Shown in pieces: positions 25,421 to 36,163 of a stretch of 64,000 bases of DNA. The stretch lies in contig NC_067119.1 of NCBI RefSeq assembly GCF_021347895.1, positions 4,600,534 through 4,664,533 on the forward strand. Direction: 5' to 3'. How positions within the stretch are numbered: the first letter of the stretch is position 1; each line of letters starts with the position of its first letter. The notes below the pieces were generated by a model. The model was not told the DNA's origin, did no database searches, and saw nothing but the letters and a program-made list of their open reading frames with translations. The stretch is from Acanthochromis polyacanthus. Lineage: Eukaryota > Chordata > Actinopteri > Pomacentridae. The position numbers and the translations under genes are program-made.

Positions 25421-27162
25421 GAAACATTGCAGCCATTTCCCTGTAATCTGATAAGTGCGTTTACCCTTGGCCTGTCTGAAATATTTACACACAAAGTGCC
25501 GTCGAACTTCCCTCCAGCACAGGTATCATTTTTGTTCAACCCTTTCGCGACATTAATGAAATTTCCCACAATGTTTATTCAAGACCTTAAATGAATCAGA
25601 CGCCATAAATCACGGCCGCGTGTCTGCAGCCCGCGGACACAGTCAAGGGAACCGGGTGATAAATCACCTGGAGAAAAGGTGATGTGGCCTTATACTTCAA
25701 AGTTTAATCGTCACGCAAAGAATCACTCTCTCCTCGCCCGGCGACGGAGGCAAAGATACTCGGAGGTCCAGACCTTCACTCCTGTCCCGCATCCATCACC
25801 GCTGGGCGTTTTTAATTTTCTAACCGTACATCTCTGTTGCTCGACGTATAAAGGGTCAAGTTTGGGTTTTTTTTTGACATTAGCTTCGCACTTAGCGAAG
25901 CAGCTGTTTTCAACGTCTGTAACTTACTTTATAGAGTTTCGTGTCCGGAAGGCGATTCGGAAAAGGTCGAGGACGTGCAGTTCCTTCATATAAACACTAT
26001 AAATGTCCTATATACAGTAAATATTGCAAATGGAGTTGAAAGGAGAGTCAGTAAAGGAAGAATCTTTACGTTCAAGTTTACTTCTCCACTATGTTTATGG
26101 AGGGATGAAGGGTTTTTACTTCGCAAAACAAACTTGCAGTAATTCCAAAACCTGACTAATGCTTTATCAATATGGCAATGAAAACATAAAGGAGGCTTTA
26201 ATTGCCAAAATATAACAAATGATGTATGTTAAGGCGATTTTAGTCTGCATAAGGGGGAGTCTGGAATCAGAATGACGGAATAACCCTAACCCTAAACCCA
26301 TTTATGCTATGGACTAGTCGAGTACTGATTAGGGATGTAAATTTAGAAAAATTACCCGAAGAAGCCAATTCGTGCATAACACAAAATGTTTGGATCCACG
26401 CTCATGTGGCATGCGCTGATGTTTGAATAGCTAGAAACTTATCAGTCGTACACAACAATTTGCTAGCAACATGGTGGCGCTAGCTCGTCTAATTCCCTCT
26501 CTTGCTTGCCAAAATGGGACTAATGTAACACTCCGCCTGGTGGCAGATCTGGGTGCTACAGCACTTTTACGTTGATATCTCCTCTACTATATGTGCCACA
26601 CTTTTAAGTCCTGATGTTCCTTAAAAGGGACAACCTTAGCTTTAAAATAACATCACATGTGTGGGGGTGCGTCTTGCTAACTCGCTGTGCCGGTCTTTTC
26701 AAAATGGCAGTCATCCTAGTGAGCACTTTATATGGAAGAAAGAAAGGCAAGCAAGATATTCATATTCAAACTATTTTATTGATGCTATATGATGATTGCT
26801 TATAGTAAGTAAACATCTAAAGAGTAATTTGAGTACATTTTCAGAGCTTAGACTAGGTTTTTTTTCATTGGAAAAACAATTGATTTATGAATGTACACAG
26901 GACTTATGTTAACTTTCACCTCATTGTTGGTATCTGACGAGGCATCCAGTGAAGTCGTTTGGGAGTCGGGTGTGTTACTGTGAATGGCCAAGCCTATTGC
27001 CCCTCTTTGACCAGTAAGTGTGGACATTTCATCAGTTCTTCAGTAGCCTATGACCAACCTTGTTCCAAAATTCTGTGGTATTTCATGAAGCCATTAAGGA
27101 GTTGCACGCCTTTTTGTCACTGACCACACACCCTTTTGGCTGCTGCAAAGTTAAAGTGAATT
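25421..27162. other. Unassigned; includes a short telomere-like motif
   Basis: No gene recognised. 25480-25990 is GC-richer and non-repetitive. At about 26282-26300 taaccctaaccctaaaccc contains under three telomere-type units, too few to mean much. 26320-26820 has loose similarity to the dispersed family at 19190-20430. Confidence 0.3.
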
Positions 27163-27181
27163 TTTATTGTGAAGATTTAAT
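27163..27181 (-). terminator. Candidate polyadenylation signals for the lectin gene
   Basis: On the minus strand AATAAA (27163-27168) and ATTAAA (27176-27181) lie about 430-450 bp beyond the lectin stop codon. They are the first canonical hexamers I noticed on that strand after the gene. Plausible 3' end; unproven. Confidence 0.3.
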
Positions 27182-27611
27182 GTGTGTTTTAAACCAATCA
27201 TGACCTTAGAAAGGGGAAAGAGTCATTTTTCCTTCTCAACTCTCTTGACCTCAGAGGTATTCTGACAAAGCCACAATATTAAATCCTACTACATCACACA
27301 TCACTCTTAAGTATCCAATAACATGCTATAGAAATGAATCCAGTATTACAGGGATATGCTGATGTCTCTGCAGAAGTTTTCAGTGTTCAAATGTGTAGAT
27401 TTCCACACGTATGTTGCATAAAATCTCCTGTAAATCTGCCCTATGATGAACTTAGCAACACAGCAACAGGATAAAATAATGTATTTGTTCATTCTTATGA
27501 ACTATTTACTCGACTCTACTCCAAAACAATAAATATTGTAAATGACATGTCAACCGAAAACATAAACTGTCAAAGAAAAAAACAAATGGAAAGACATCCT
27601 GTAAATACAGT

Positions 27612-27716
27612 TTACAGTTCATCCTTCTCTTCCTGGAAGATGGTGTTGTTGGGCTTCTTGACCCATCGAAGTTTGAACCCTGCTTTGATTCCTTTCTCTT
27701 TCATCTTCTCCTCCAG
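27612..27716 (-). CDS. Lectin last exon with KDEL terminus
   Basis: Acceptor tttcag; 34 codons then TAA at 27614-27612. Both candidate donors of the preceding exon (ctg|gtcagt at 27813, agt|gtgaga at 27807) are phase 0, so the reading frame and the final EEKDEL are the same either way. Confidence 0.82.
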   Translation of the reverse strand: MEEKMKEKGIKAGFKLRWVKKPNNTIFQEEKDEL

Positions 27717-30609
27717 CTGAAAAACAAGTTTATGAGCAAAACGAAAAGATTTTCAGATTTATATCCCCTTAAATTTCAGTGTTAATATGAAAATATCTCA
27801 TCTCACACTGACCAGTTTCAGGATGGCCTCCGTCACAGCGGGGTCATTCAGGTCGATTGCGGACTTCAGAGCCCTCAGCTTGATCCGAAGCTGCTTTGTC
27901 ACTGTGGACAAAATGGAAGCACAGAATGAATGAAAAATAGACCTGAGTGTTGGTGCAACAAAGTGGGAGTTTGTTTGAAGACAGCTCACCGTAGTGGCAC
28001 ATGAAAGGATGTGTTTGGTTACAGTGATCTTCCACCCACCGTCCAGCGTCAGCAGCGCCGATCAAACTAGTAGCACAGTCTCCAGTTTTAACTAATGGGC
28101 GTCCAGTCAGCCAGTTTCTCAATTTGTGTTTTGTGCCGTCAGACCAAGAGGGCCAGGGTTTTCTGAACAGGCCAACCATAACAGATGGAGTTCCTGGTAT
28201 GGCCTGCTGGATCTGTGTCCTCTCTTCTTCATTCCTGATGGAGGCCAGGTCTGTGTGGAACTTCCTGCAGAAGCTCTGAGCTTTCTCCCACGTCAGGTTC
28301 ATCCAGGACTTAAAGACATATTTTGGGGGAGAAGAAGCTGGCAAGAATTTTGAAAGTTCAGTCAGACTAATGTGTTCTGATCAACAGTTTTAAAAAAGTC
28401 CAATACGCATGAAATCCAATTAAGCGTCAGATCTTCACATCTGAGTTACATCTTTGCAAGACAAAGGAACTAGTCAACACTGTCGTTCATTTTCTGTTTT
28501 GGGGCCTACACAGTCTGGAAAAAGCACTGCATGTTATTGGACCACAGAAACCATAACAAGAAACGTTTTACTCACCGTCTGAATTGTCGTAGCAGAGAAA
28601 GGGTTGTTTTTTGGTGCAAAGCATATCATACAATTTGCCTGCCCTGAAATAAGAGCATAACTTCCGGCGATCTCTGAGACGATGTGGTTCACCACTAGCC
28701 CACCAGAGAAAGGGCTCATCGCTGGTTCTGTAGTAGCCATCATCTGTCATCGACCACGCCCAGCTGCTAGAATTGTCGTACAGGCCAATCCATACTTTTC
28801 CACTGTAGCCACTGCCAGCAGCTGTAATCAGTTGAGCCACGTCTTCCTTGCTGTCCACAGTAGCCAGGTCGCCGAACTTTTCTCTGCAGTACTGTTGGGC
28901 TTCACTCCAAGTCTTCGGTTCATCAACGAATTGGTATTGATGAAGGCCGGAACAGAGCCCTGGAAAAGACACATTTTTCATCCTGAACAAAGTAACACGA
29001 TTTGTCGCAGTGGCCGTTTCTCTGTGCTGCAGCTCACAAATAAATCACATCATGGTTTAATGTTTGGGTAAAATAAGGACTCTAACCTTTGAGATTGGGT
29101 TAAAATGTCCTGATGTCAACAATTCAAATGATCACATAAAAATTATATAAAAACAAAAATGAGACAGATGTGGATCAAACACACCAACAGGTTGGACACC
29201 AATGACTGCTGTGGACTGAAAACGGTCGTAAATGACACAGACGTGCCGTATTTCCATCTTCCACATGTTTGAGGTTTGCGGGCTGCCATTCCTGAATCCT
29301 AGCCGCCGCTCCTTCAAATTTCTGTATTTTTTAAATTCATTAATTACTTTATTATTAATTATTGTTGCAAATACACCACCGCCGGATTTCTCCACCTTCA
29401 CAGCTGAGTGCTGCACTGTGTTGCCTACTCGCGACTACCACAGGAAACTACAGATAACTATCTTGCTCAGTGTCTACTCTTTGATACGTCGGGTTAACAC
29501 GACGTTAATTACTCACGAGAGCGCGGCCCTGAAAGTGACATCACGTCAAGCAACGAGGAACCAGGTCTGAGTCAGAGGAGTGTTGTCCTGGAAAATAAGG
29601 CAGCGGCTAACCGGAGAAAGGTCATTAACTTAGGATAACTCATAGTAGATTTTATACGTTAAATAGACATTCGTAAAATATTGATGACTAGCTAACATTA
29701 CGTAACATATCAGTAGCTTATGTTAATTAGTAAACTATTGATAGCATTAAGCTAGTATCTACTCGCCACGATGTAACTCCTGGCTTTTTATTTTTACATT
29801 CAGCCTTTAAAAGCCTATTTTCAACTGGCCATTCAATAAATGGTTTGCAAAAGTAAAATCTGCAGTGTCATTTGTTTACGCCGACACGGGTCCCGGAGAG
29901 CCTGCCGTCGCTGCTGAAAAAAATCCCAGAGGAAACACTGAATGCTCTTCTGAAAGGTGCTACACAAATATAGTTCATATTATTATCATTAAAATTATTA
30001 TTATTAAAATTGTCTCTATACTTAGACGTATCATTAGTAAAATGATCGGGTTGGTAGGAGACAGATTCTTCATGTAACATAGTTAAAAATCCAACAGTTG
30101 CTTCAAAAGTCAATGGAAAGAGTGACGTCAAGAGTAGACTACAAAAATCAGATGTTTTACAAATGGGAATTAGCTTTTTCACAATATGTGACGATAGAAT
30201 TACAGTTTCACTGTATTTAAATGCTCCAAAAAATATGATTATTTTAAATATGCTTTCATAGTTTTTTTGCGGCTGCTGAAATTGAAAATATTCCAGCATT
30301 TTTAAACATATTTTTGTGTAGCAGAACAGCTTTTACCATGAATCATACACATGCAGACCAACCTGATAAAAGGACGATGAACAGCGAGGCGCCGTTAACA
30401 CCTGAGGATAAAACACATTCATTAGAACCTGTCAACACATGCCGGCATTCTGAAGTTAGCCAAGATGATGTTCGTTTCTTAACTTGCTAGAAAAATAATA
30501 TCCGGGTCTGTCGGCCTGTTGTATGCACCGATGAGACTAAAATCTATTGAATTCTGCTTTTCTTATATTTTTAAGCATATATCTCACCTGGTCCGCAGGC
30601 TGGTGACAT
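27612..30609 (-). CDS. Secreted-type C-type lectin with two CTLDs and a C-terminal KDEL
   Basis: Six coding exons on the minus strand: 30609-30588, 30401-30363, 28959-28576, 28337-27990, 27901-27813 (or 27807) and 27716-27612. All introns are GT-AG and every phase joins without a stop, giving 328 (or 330) residues. Order: signal peptide (hydrophobic ASLFIVLLSG, about 12-21), CTLD1 (about 24-147; C45, C122, C135, C143; WIGL at 77-80), CTLD2 (about 152-263; C172, C236, C254, C262), then a charged tail ending EEKDEL. Sequons are N83SS, N162LT and N255QT. The calcium/sugar motifs are degenerate: EPH for EPN, LYD and VED for WND. Sugar binding is therefore doubtful. The tail (DLNDPAVTEAIL...) resembles tails I remember from teleost lectins annotated as CLEC20A-like or receptor-like; I assign no symbol. 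KDEL predicts ER retrieval. Confidence 0.88.
27990..28337 (-). CDS. Lectin exon 4 (second CTLD)
   Basis: 348 nt, acceptor tgccag, donor gtgagc. Starts ASSPPKYVF and ends HPFMCHY. Four canonical cysteines; WIGL is changed to MVGL and the WND position to VED. Confidence 0.92.
28576..28959 (-). CDS. Lectin exon 3 (first CTLD)
   Basis: 384 nt, acceptor ttccag, donor gtgagt. It carries a complete CTLD with four canonical cysteines, WIGL and a terminal FLCYD. The whole domain sits in one exon, as is usual for this fish lectin class. Confidence 0.92.
28960..30362 (-). other. Large intron of the lectin gene
   Basis: 1403 bp between exons 2 and 3. It holds AT-rich sequence and an unassigned GC-richer segment at about 29230-29580. 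A minus frame there (29132-29416) has no recognised domain. A run of attattatcattaaaattatt at about 29977-29998 is simple AT-rich sequence. Confidence 0.6.
30363..30401 (-). CDS. Lectin exon 2 (signal peptide core)
   Basis: 39 nt between cctcag and a weaker donor, gttggt. It encodes the hydrophobic VNGASLFIVLLS and splices in phase 1 into CTLD1. Confidence 0.78.
30588..30609 (-). CDS. Lectin exon 1 (start codon)
   Basis: Encodes MSPACGP and one base of the next codon. It ends ccag|gtgaga, a good donor. The ATG was chosen because its phase joins exon 2 to give a continuous signal peptide. Confidence 0.75.
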
Positions 30610-30860
30610 CTCCAAACTCTCCAGTTCTTGTCTCTTTACGTAAATTTCAGAATTTTAACGAGTGAACAGATTACACAGCTGCAGCACTGCCTTCATGCTT
30701 CCCCTCTCCTCTGTCTTCTCATTCGTCTTGAGCTTGCTTTTCCTTCTTAAAACAAATTTTACTCCCTTGATTTGCAAAGCAATGAGCATCTCATCTGCTG
30801 ACAGCAGTAATGAGATCCCCCTGCCCCATGTCATGACATTCACTTATTTGTTAAAGAAAT
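30610..30860 (-). promoter_or_regulatory. Probable 5' UTR/promoter region of the lectin gene
   Basis: Immediately upstream of the ATG on the minus strand. No clear TATA box. A purine-rich stretch (gaagacagaggagaggggaa) resembles Ets/PU.1-type sites found in TATA-less leukocyte promoters, and an octamer-like word (gcaaatca) is nearby. Inference from motifs only. Confidence 0.25.
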
Positions 30861-31251
30861 TACTTCTTATTTACAGATGATGCACGTATGGACAAAACAA
30901 TTTGTCCCGGTTGATGTGTAAAAGAAGCAAGACATGATTTATGTTTTGTGTTTCCAATTGCATCTTCCTGAAGTTTGGCATCGCATTGTGTCTTAATGAT
31001 TGTTTTACATCCTTTTATGGTGATCTGCATGCAGTTTTGTTCATTTTTTGGGACGCATTTAGCAAATTTTGCAGTTATATGTGGTCATTAGCATTTAATT
31101 CTTGTCATTTTGCATCTATTTGTTGACATTGTGTTTCTTTGCTGTCATTTTTTGTCCATTCCATCTCACTTTGGTTGTTTTCTGCCTCATTCTGGGATGT
31201 GTATTGTAATGGGCTTATGCCTAGTAGGTCTGCTCAATAATCTGTCCATGT
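30861..31251. repeat. Degenerate T-rich relative of the ACAAAATGACA array
   Basis: Words such as ttgtcattttgca, gctgtcattttttgtcc and ttgtgtttctttg are reverse-complement relatives of the array units at 21775 and 39120. Highly degraded; boundaries uncertain. Confidence 0.45.
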
Positions 31252-31646
31252 ACATGAGTGTACAGGAAGTAGAGGAAAGGGCTGAGAACACACCTTATAG
31301 TCCGTCTTTTAGTGACACTGAGACGTTGGAGCTTTTTTAGTATTGAATACTGAAGTCAGTGAGATGGATTCTCACAAATGTACCAGGTGATCGTAGGGGA
31401 GGACTTGGAGGCAGATCACCGGAACTACTGGTGGTGATGAAAGTGTTCCACATTATGTCGTCTTTCTTCACAGCGTGTATTTAAATAGTCGTTAAACCAT
31501 ACTTATGGAAAACGTTGCATGGCAGAAAGTGGTCCAAGTGAAGGTAACTGTGATAGTTGTGCAACCAAAAGGCCTCTTCAGGTCACAAACTGTGGTTCCG
31601 TGCTTTGTTGAGGCATGCAAACCAGATGTAAATCCACATGTCCTCA

Positions 31647-31702
31647 CCTGATGCTGCTAGTTTGCATCAGGTCCTCACCTGATGCAAACTAGCAGCATCA
31701 GG
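31647..31702. repeat. Perfect 25 bp inverted repeat with 6 nt spacer
   Basis: Arms 31647-31671 and 31678-31702 are exact reverse complements around tcctca; each arm starts cctgatg and ends catcagg. Absent from the paralogous position in copy B near 36480. Confidence 0.92.
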
Positions 31703-32060
31703 ACCTGAAACGTGGTGTTCCCTGTTGGGATGCATGAGGAGACAATACATAAATGAAAAATGAGTCCAAAGACAAACATTCCACAAGGTTCTTCATCGGT
31801 CACTGAGGCAACGCTGGACAATAATATGCCGTTTTCTGTACCCCTGGCGTCCACATTTTTTAGCCCCAACTCTCAAAATAACAGAGATCCGTAACTCCCA
31901 CCATCTCTGGAGGTGAAGCATGCTTGTTTTATCCTCTATCTAGTAGCATGTTTCAGCCTTTTGAACTGACTTGCAGTATGTCTTGCTACATTTGCTCCCA
32001 CTATGTTTAAACCTCTTTATACTGGATTTAATATATTTTGTCCTCTCTTTTAAAAAACAC

Positions 32061-32450
32061 TCGGGTTGGCCCGAATAGTGGTTTCTGGTCTCCGGGTATT
32101 CGGGCCCTATTAAAGACGAATATCCGAATATTCGTTCCGCCCCGGTCCGGTCTGATGAGCCGAACACGACGGGATGAGCCGAAGTGGGCCGAAGGTGAAG
32201 GGAAGAGACGAGCTCTGAATATTTTCATCTGGGGGGAGGAAGGGGTGATCACATAGACATATGTGTGTATGTTATAGACATAGTGTATATGTTTATGTGA
32301 TCACATGACGAGATGAGCCGATGTGGGAAGAAGACGGAGGGAAGACAGTAACACCGAATATTCGTTCTGCCCTGCAACGTCCGACTGGGGGGGCGAATAT
32401 CCGGATACCGCCTCAGCGAATGAATATTTGGATATTCGGGTCCAGCCCTA
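32061..32450. mobile_element. Non-autonomous hAT element (CCGAATATTCG family), copy in duplication A
   Basis: Ends t(c)gggttggcccgaatag and tccagcccta, flanked by a perfect 8 bp duplication AAAAACAC (32053-32060, 32451-32458). The interior is rich in gaatattcgg and ggataccgcc motifs. About 70 bp shorter than the paralogous copy at 36836. Confidence 0.88.
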
Positions 32451-32609
32451 AAAAACACCAGTTTGAGCTTTAGTATTTTTTAAGGCTTGTCTTTGTTATT
32501 TTACCTCCTTTTAGTGCACACTGTAATTCTGAAAATTGCTCATACAATCCTTGAAATTGGTCAGCTACGTCTCCACGCCTTCAGTTTTGTCATGGTCTAG
32601 AAATTATTT

Positions 32610-32795
32610 GTTGACCCGTTCAACGCTACTTGCAGCTTTAATTAGTTATTATATTTTCAATCAGTTACATTCACTCAAGGCAATTAATCCATTAAGAAAA
32701 ATCATTATTAATGTAGTCATAAGACTGACGACTGCTAGTTAAGGAAATTATTCAACATTTGCATCTCAGGTTCACCCACAGGTTTTACTGTTGTG

Positions 32796-32837
<42 letters not shown>

Positions 32838-33974
32838 GATTAGTGACCTTAAAAGCGACCATTTTAAATACAAGTCAAATCTTCATGTTGATTTCTATCA
32901 TGTCAGTAATTATCCTTCATTATTCTTCACGTGCTTTAAAGAGAGAGTCGCAGACAGTTGCACAATCCGAGACAACTGGCATTTTAACCTAGAAACTGTG
33001 CGATGTAAAATTAGCAAACTGCACAGAGAAAGTAAACTAATGTGGGAAAGCGAAGAGACAACAACAGACTTGTGTCACTGCTGTTTCTGCAGACTCTTTA
33101 GATTTTACTTTTAAGTGTTCGTGCCACATTCTCCACTCATTAATCCACAATGTCTGCGAACGGGATATTGTTCTCTGCTCCGTTCGGCTACAGCTTCCAT
33201 TTCGGGTGGGAGATAAGATGGCTGGATTTTAGCATAAAAATCCCTCCTCATGCTGCTTAAATTACAGCTCTGATTATAGCATATGGCTTAAGAATTATGC
33301 GTCTGTAACATTGCACAAGAGAGCCCATAATCCGACAGTAACCTTCTTTCTTTTGAGGGTAAAAAGATGTCAGATAAGAGATAAGATAATGCTTTGTATT
33401 GTTTTTATTGTGCATTCGTAACAGCTCTCCTCTGGGTCTTTTCTTTTTTACCTCAGTAGCAGCATTAGATTACAGCTTGTCCTCTTCTTTTTGGTTTTCC
33501 TGTAAATGTAGTACTAAAACATGATCTTTGTTGACTTTGGAACTTGGAAAAGCTTTAAATCTGTTCTATGTAATATCCATCCAATGTGGTCGTTAGATTG
33601 GATTATCTGGTTCACCAGGCATCTAATCATGATTTGTTTTTTTGTTTTGTTCGGGAGGTAAAGTCGCTGCATTGATGGAATTTGATTTACATCTGAAGAG
33701 AACATGTGGATTTCTGGATTTAAAAAAAAAACACATTATCTAACCTCACACCTGACTGTAGGGGGTCAGGGTTTTATGTTCACAACAGACAAGAAGGCCA
33801 AAAACATCCGAAAAAGTCAGGTCATTTAAGAGTTATTTCAGGTAATCCTTGTACGAGTCAAAGCATTTTCCAATTAATGCAAAATAAAAACAAACCGCAA
33901 AAGAAAATTCTCGACAAATAAAATGATACAACCATAAAAAAAAAAATGGTGTTTTGAACCAAAACCGAATCAAC
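32610..33974. other. Unassigned; TA microsatellite and a possible conserved block
   Basis: No gene. A TA dinucleotide run occupies 32800-32834. 33120-33340 is non-repetitive, mixed composition. The rest is AT-rich. Confidence 0.35.
32800..32834. repeat. (TA)n microsatellite
   Basis: About 17 uninterrupted AT dinucleotides. Confidence 0.97.
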
Positions 33975-34600
33975 TATGAATGAAAAAAAAAGGCAATCCA
34001 TGCATGTTCTGATAAAAGTTAATACATCTCAAGGAAATTGTTGGACTTTTTTGAGATCTTCGACATATTAGGAAAACTTCTGGTCTGATTTGAAACACTT
34101 CTTACCGATAACAGTGGTAGAACTGAACAACGCCGTGAGAAAACTGACCTTTTACAAACCTATACTCCACAAAAATACCAATGAAGGTGACGTTATTGTG
34201 TGGAAAAAGTAGCTACACCCTTGGTAAGGGTAACTACGATTGTCCTCTTTAGCTGGTACAATAAAGGTCAAGTCAAATGAAGTCAGTTTTTGATGAAACA
34301 GAATGGAAAAATGCCAAATCCATGCATTTTATGTTGAAACTTAATATATCTAAAGGAAATTGTTGGGTTTTGACATACTAAGCAAACTTTTAGTCCTCTT
34401 TGAAACAATTCCCACAAATAAAGGTTGTAGAATTCAATAAAACCACAAGAACAAAGACCTTTTTTAAACATTTACTCCACAAAAATACCAATGAATGTGA
34501 CGTTATGTGTAAAAAAGAAGCTACACTCTAGGCCCCTTTAGCTGTTGCAATAAATGTCAAGTCAAATGAAGTCAGTTTTTGATGAAGTACATTTAAAACT
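33975..34600. repeat. Two tandem copies of a ~310 bp unit
   Basis: Units start near 33983 (aatccatgcatgttctga) and 34318 (aatccatgcattttatg). They share aaggaaattgttgg, actccacaaaaatacca, gtgacgttat and the closing caagtcaaatgaagtcag at about 34270 and 34558. Not coding. Confidence 0.8.
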
Positions 34601-35464
34601 ACAGAAATTACACCAAATTGCTTTCCAGTAAAGAAAAAAAAAGACTGACTGGTGTTATGAATGAATCTAACAAGTTGAAACACTGGAGTTGGGACTCCAT
34701 AGTGTTACTGATGGTGTGATTTAATCCAAGTAATCAACATATTACTGACTAAAATCCAACACAAAATGATATAAAGTACAACCTTACCTGACTATAAGAC
34801 AATGTTATTAATTATGGAGCATTTTTGGGGCAGTGCAGTTAGTATTTTTCCCACGTTTACTGAAAAATAACTACAAAATGTTATGTTAATATTTTAAAGA
34901 GAACCAAGTGTTTGTTATCTTGCATCAGTTTAATAGAGTCTATATAGTATGTGACAAACATACAAGTCACTTTTGTAAACTTTAGGCTCTCAATTCTTTG
35001 TTTTTTCTTAGGGTTTCCATTGCAAAAAGGAGTTTTTGGTAGGATCTGTAACTAAAAAGCCAGGCGTACTTTTGTGGATGGAAACTCTGGTCTACTTTTA
35101 TTTCCTGGAAACTCCAAACAGATTCTGCTTCTAGCTGCTCTTGGACTGTGTTTTAGGACTTTACGACGTCTTCCACTGATGTTTCTGGTGCCCACTCGCA
35201 TTAAAGATCCATAACCGCGGATGACCTGAACCACATTTATAATCACACACACCTGAGGCTCTGGCTGCTACATCTGCTCTACCGCCTCTTAAAACCCGTA
35301 TTTATAGACTCGCCTGTTAATGTTATGACCTTTGGTTGAAAGATTTGTTTTGTTTTGGCCTCCCTTTTCATGATTCTGCCCTCCTATCGCTGATTTTAAG
35401 GCTTTGGGGTAATAATAACTGCAGATCTACGGATCTTCTTCTTATTACTACAAACTTTTCACAG
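34601..35464. other. Unassigned intergenic sequence
   Basis: No gene recognised; AT-rich to about 35050, then more mixed. A 66-codon minus frame near 35052-35252 has no domain. Confidence 0.35.
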
Positions 35465-35574
35465 CTGGGGCGTCAAACTCATTTCAGCACAATTTGATCT
35501 CAAGTGACCAGTAAAATTACAGCATCGTAACCTGTAAATAACAACAACTCTAATTTTTTTCTTTGTTTTAGAGC

Positions 35575-36115
35575 AAAGACTAGACAAATTATTACAAAAT
35601 GAGACACAAAATGACAAAAACAAGACAAAAAAAAAACAAAAGCCAGAAACAAAATGACAAAAATGAGACAAACGACACGAAACAAAACAAAAAGAGAGAA
35701 AAAATTTGACAAAAAAGTTACAAAATGACAAAAAAAAGGACGAACAACACAAGTGAGACACAAAAATGTGAGGCGAACGACAAAAGTCAGACAAAAAAAA
35801 GACAAAAAACAAAAAAAGGAGAAAATATTAGAAAAATGAGACACAAAATGACAAAAAATGAGACAAATGATGTGAAACAAAACAAAAGAGACAAAAAAGT
35901 TGACAAAAATTAAGAAACAAACACAAAATGACAAAACAAGAAACAAAATGACAAAATCTGACAAAAAAACAAAAAACAACAAAAACTAGACAAAATGAGA
36001 AAAATGACACACGACAATAACAAGACTCAAAATGACAAAAATCAGACAAAAACAACACAAAAAACTCAAAAAAACAAGACAAAATATTATAGAAATGAGA
36101 TACATAATTGCAAAA
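35575..36115. repeat. ACAAAATGACA-type array inside a hAT element
   Basis: Tandem variants of gacacaaaatgacaaaaatgag-like units. It gives chance hydrophobic frames on the minus strand (117 and 160 codons) with no domain. Confidence 0.85.
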
Positions 36116-36163
36116 GAACATTGAACAATCTAGTATTTTACTTTATGATCAAAACAACTTGTC

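Larger units (their letters stand above)
31252..32609. repeat. Segmental duplication, copy A
   Basis: Collinear with 36164-37455, starting acatgagtgtacaggaag and ending tggtctagaaattattt. It shares long near-identical runs, including the host flanks of a hAT insertion. Copy A alone has about 120 bp with a perfect hairpin (31647-31702); copy B has more of the hAT element. A 28-codon plus-strand frame ending TETLELF and stop is conserved in both copies; function unknown. Confidence 0.9.

Noticed and set aside
26282..26300. Interstitial telomere (ccctaa repeats)
   Set aside because: Fewer than three imperfect units; expected by chance in a window of this size.
27798..28990. Two separate lectin genes, one per CTLD
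   Set aside because: Phases and GT-AG sites join both CTLD exons with a single signal peptide and a single stop codon; the second CTLD has no start or signal of its own.
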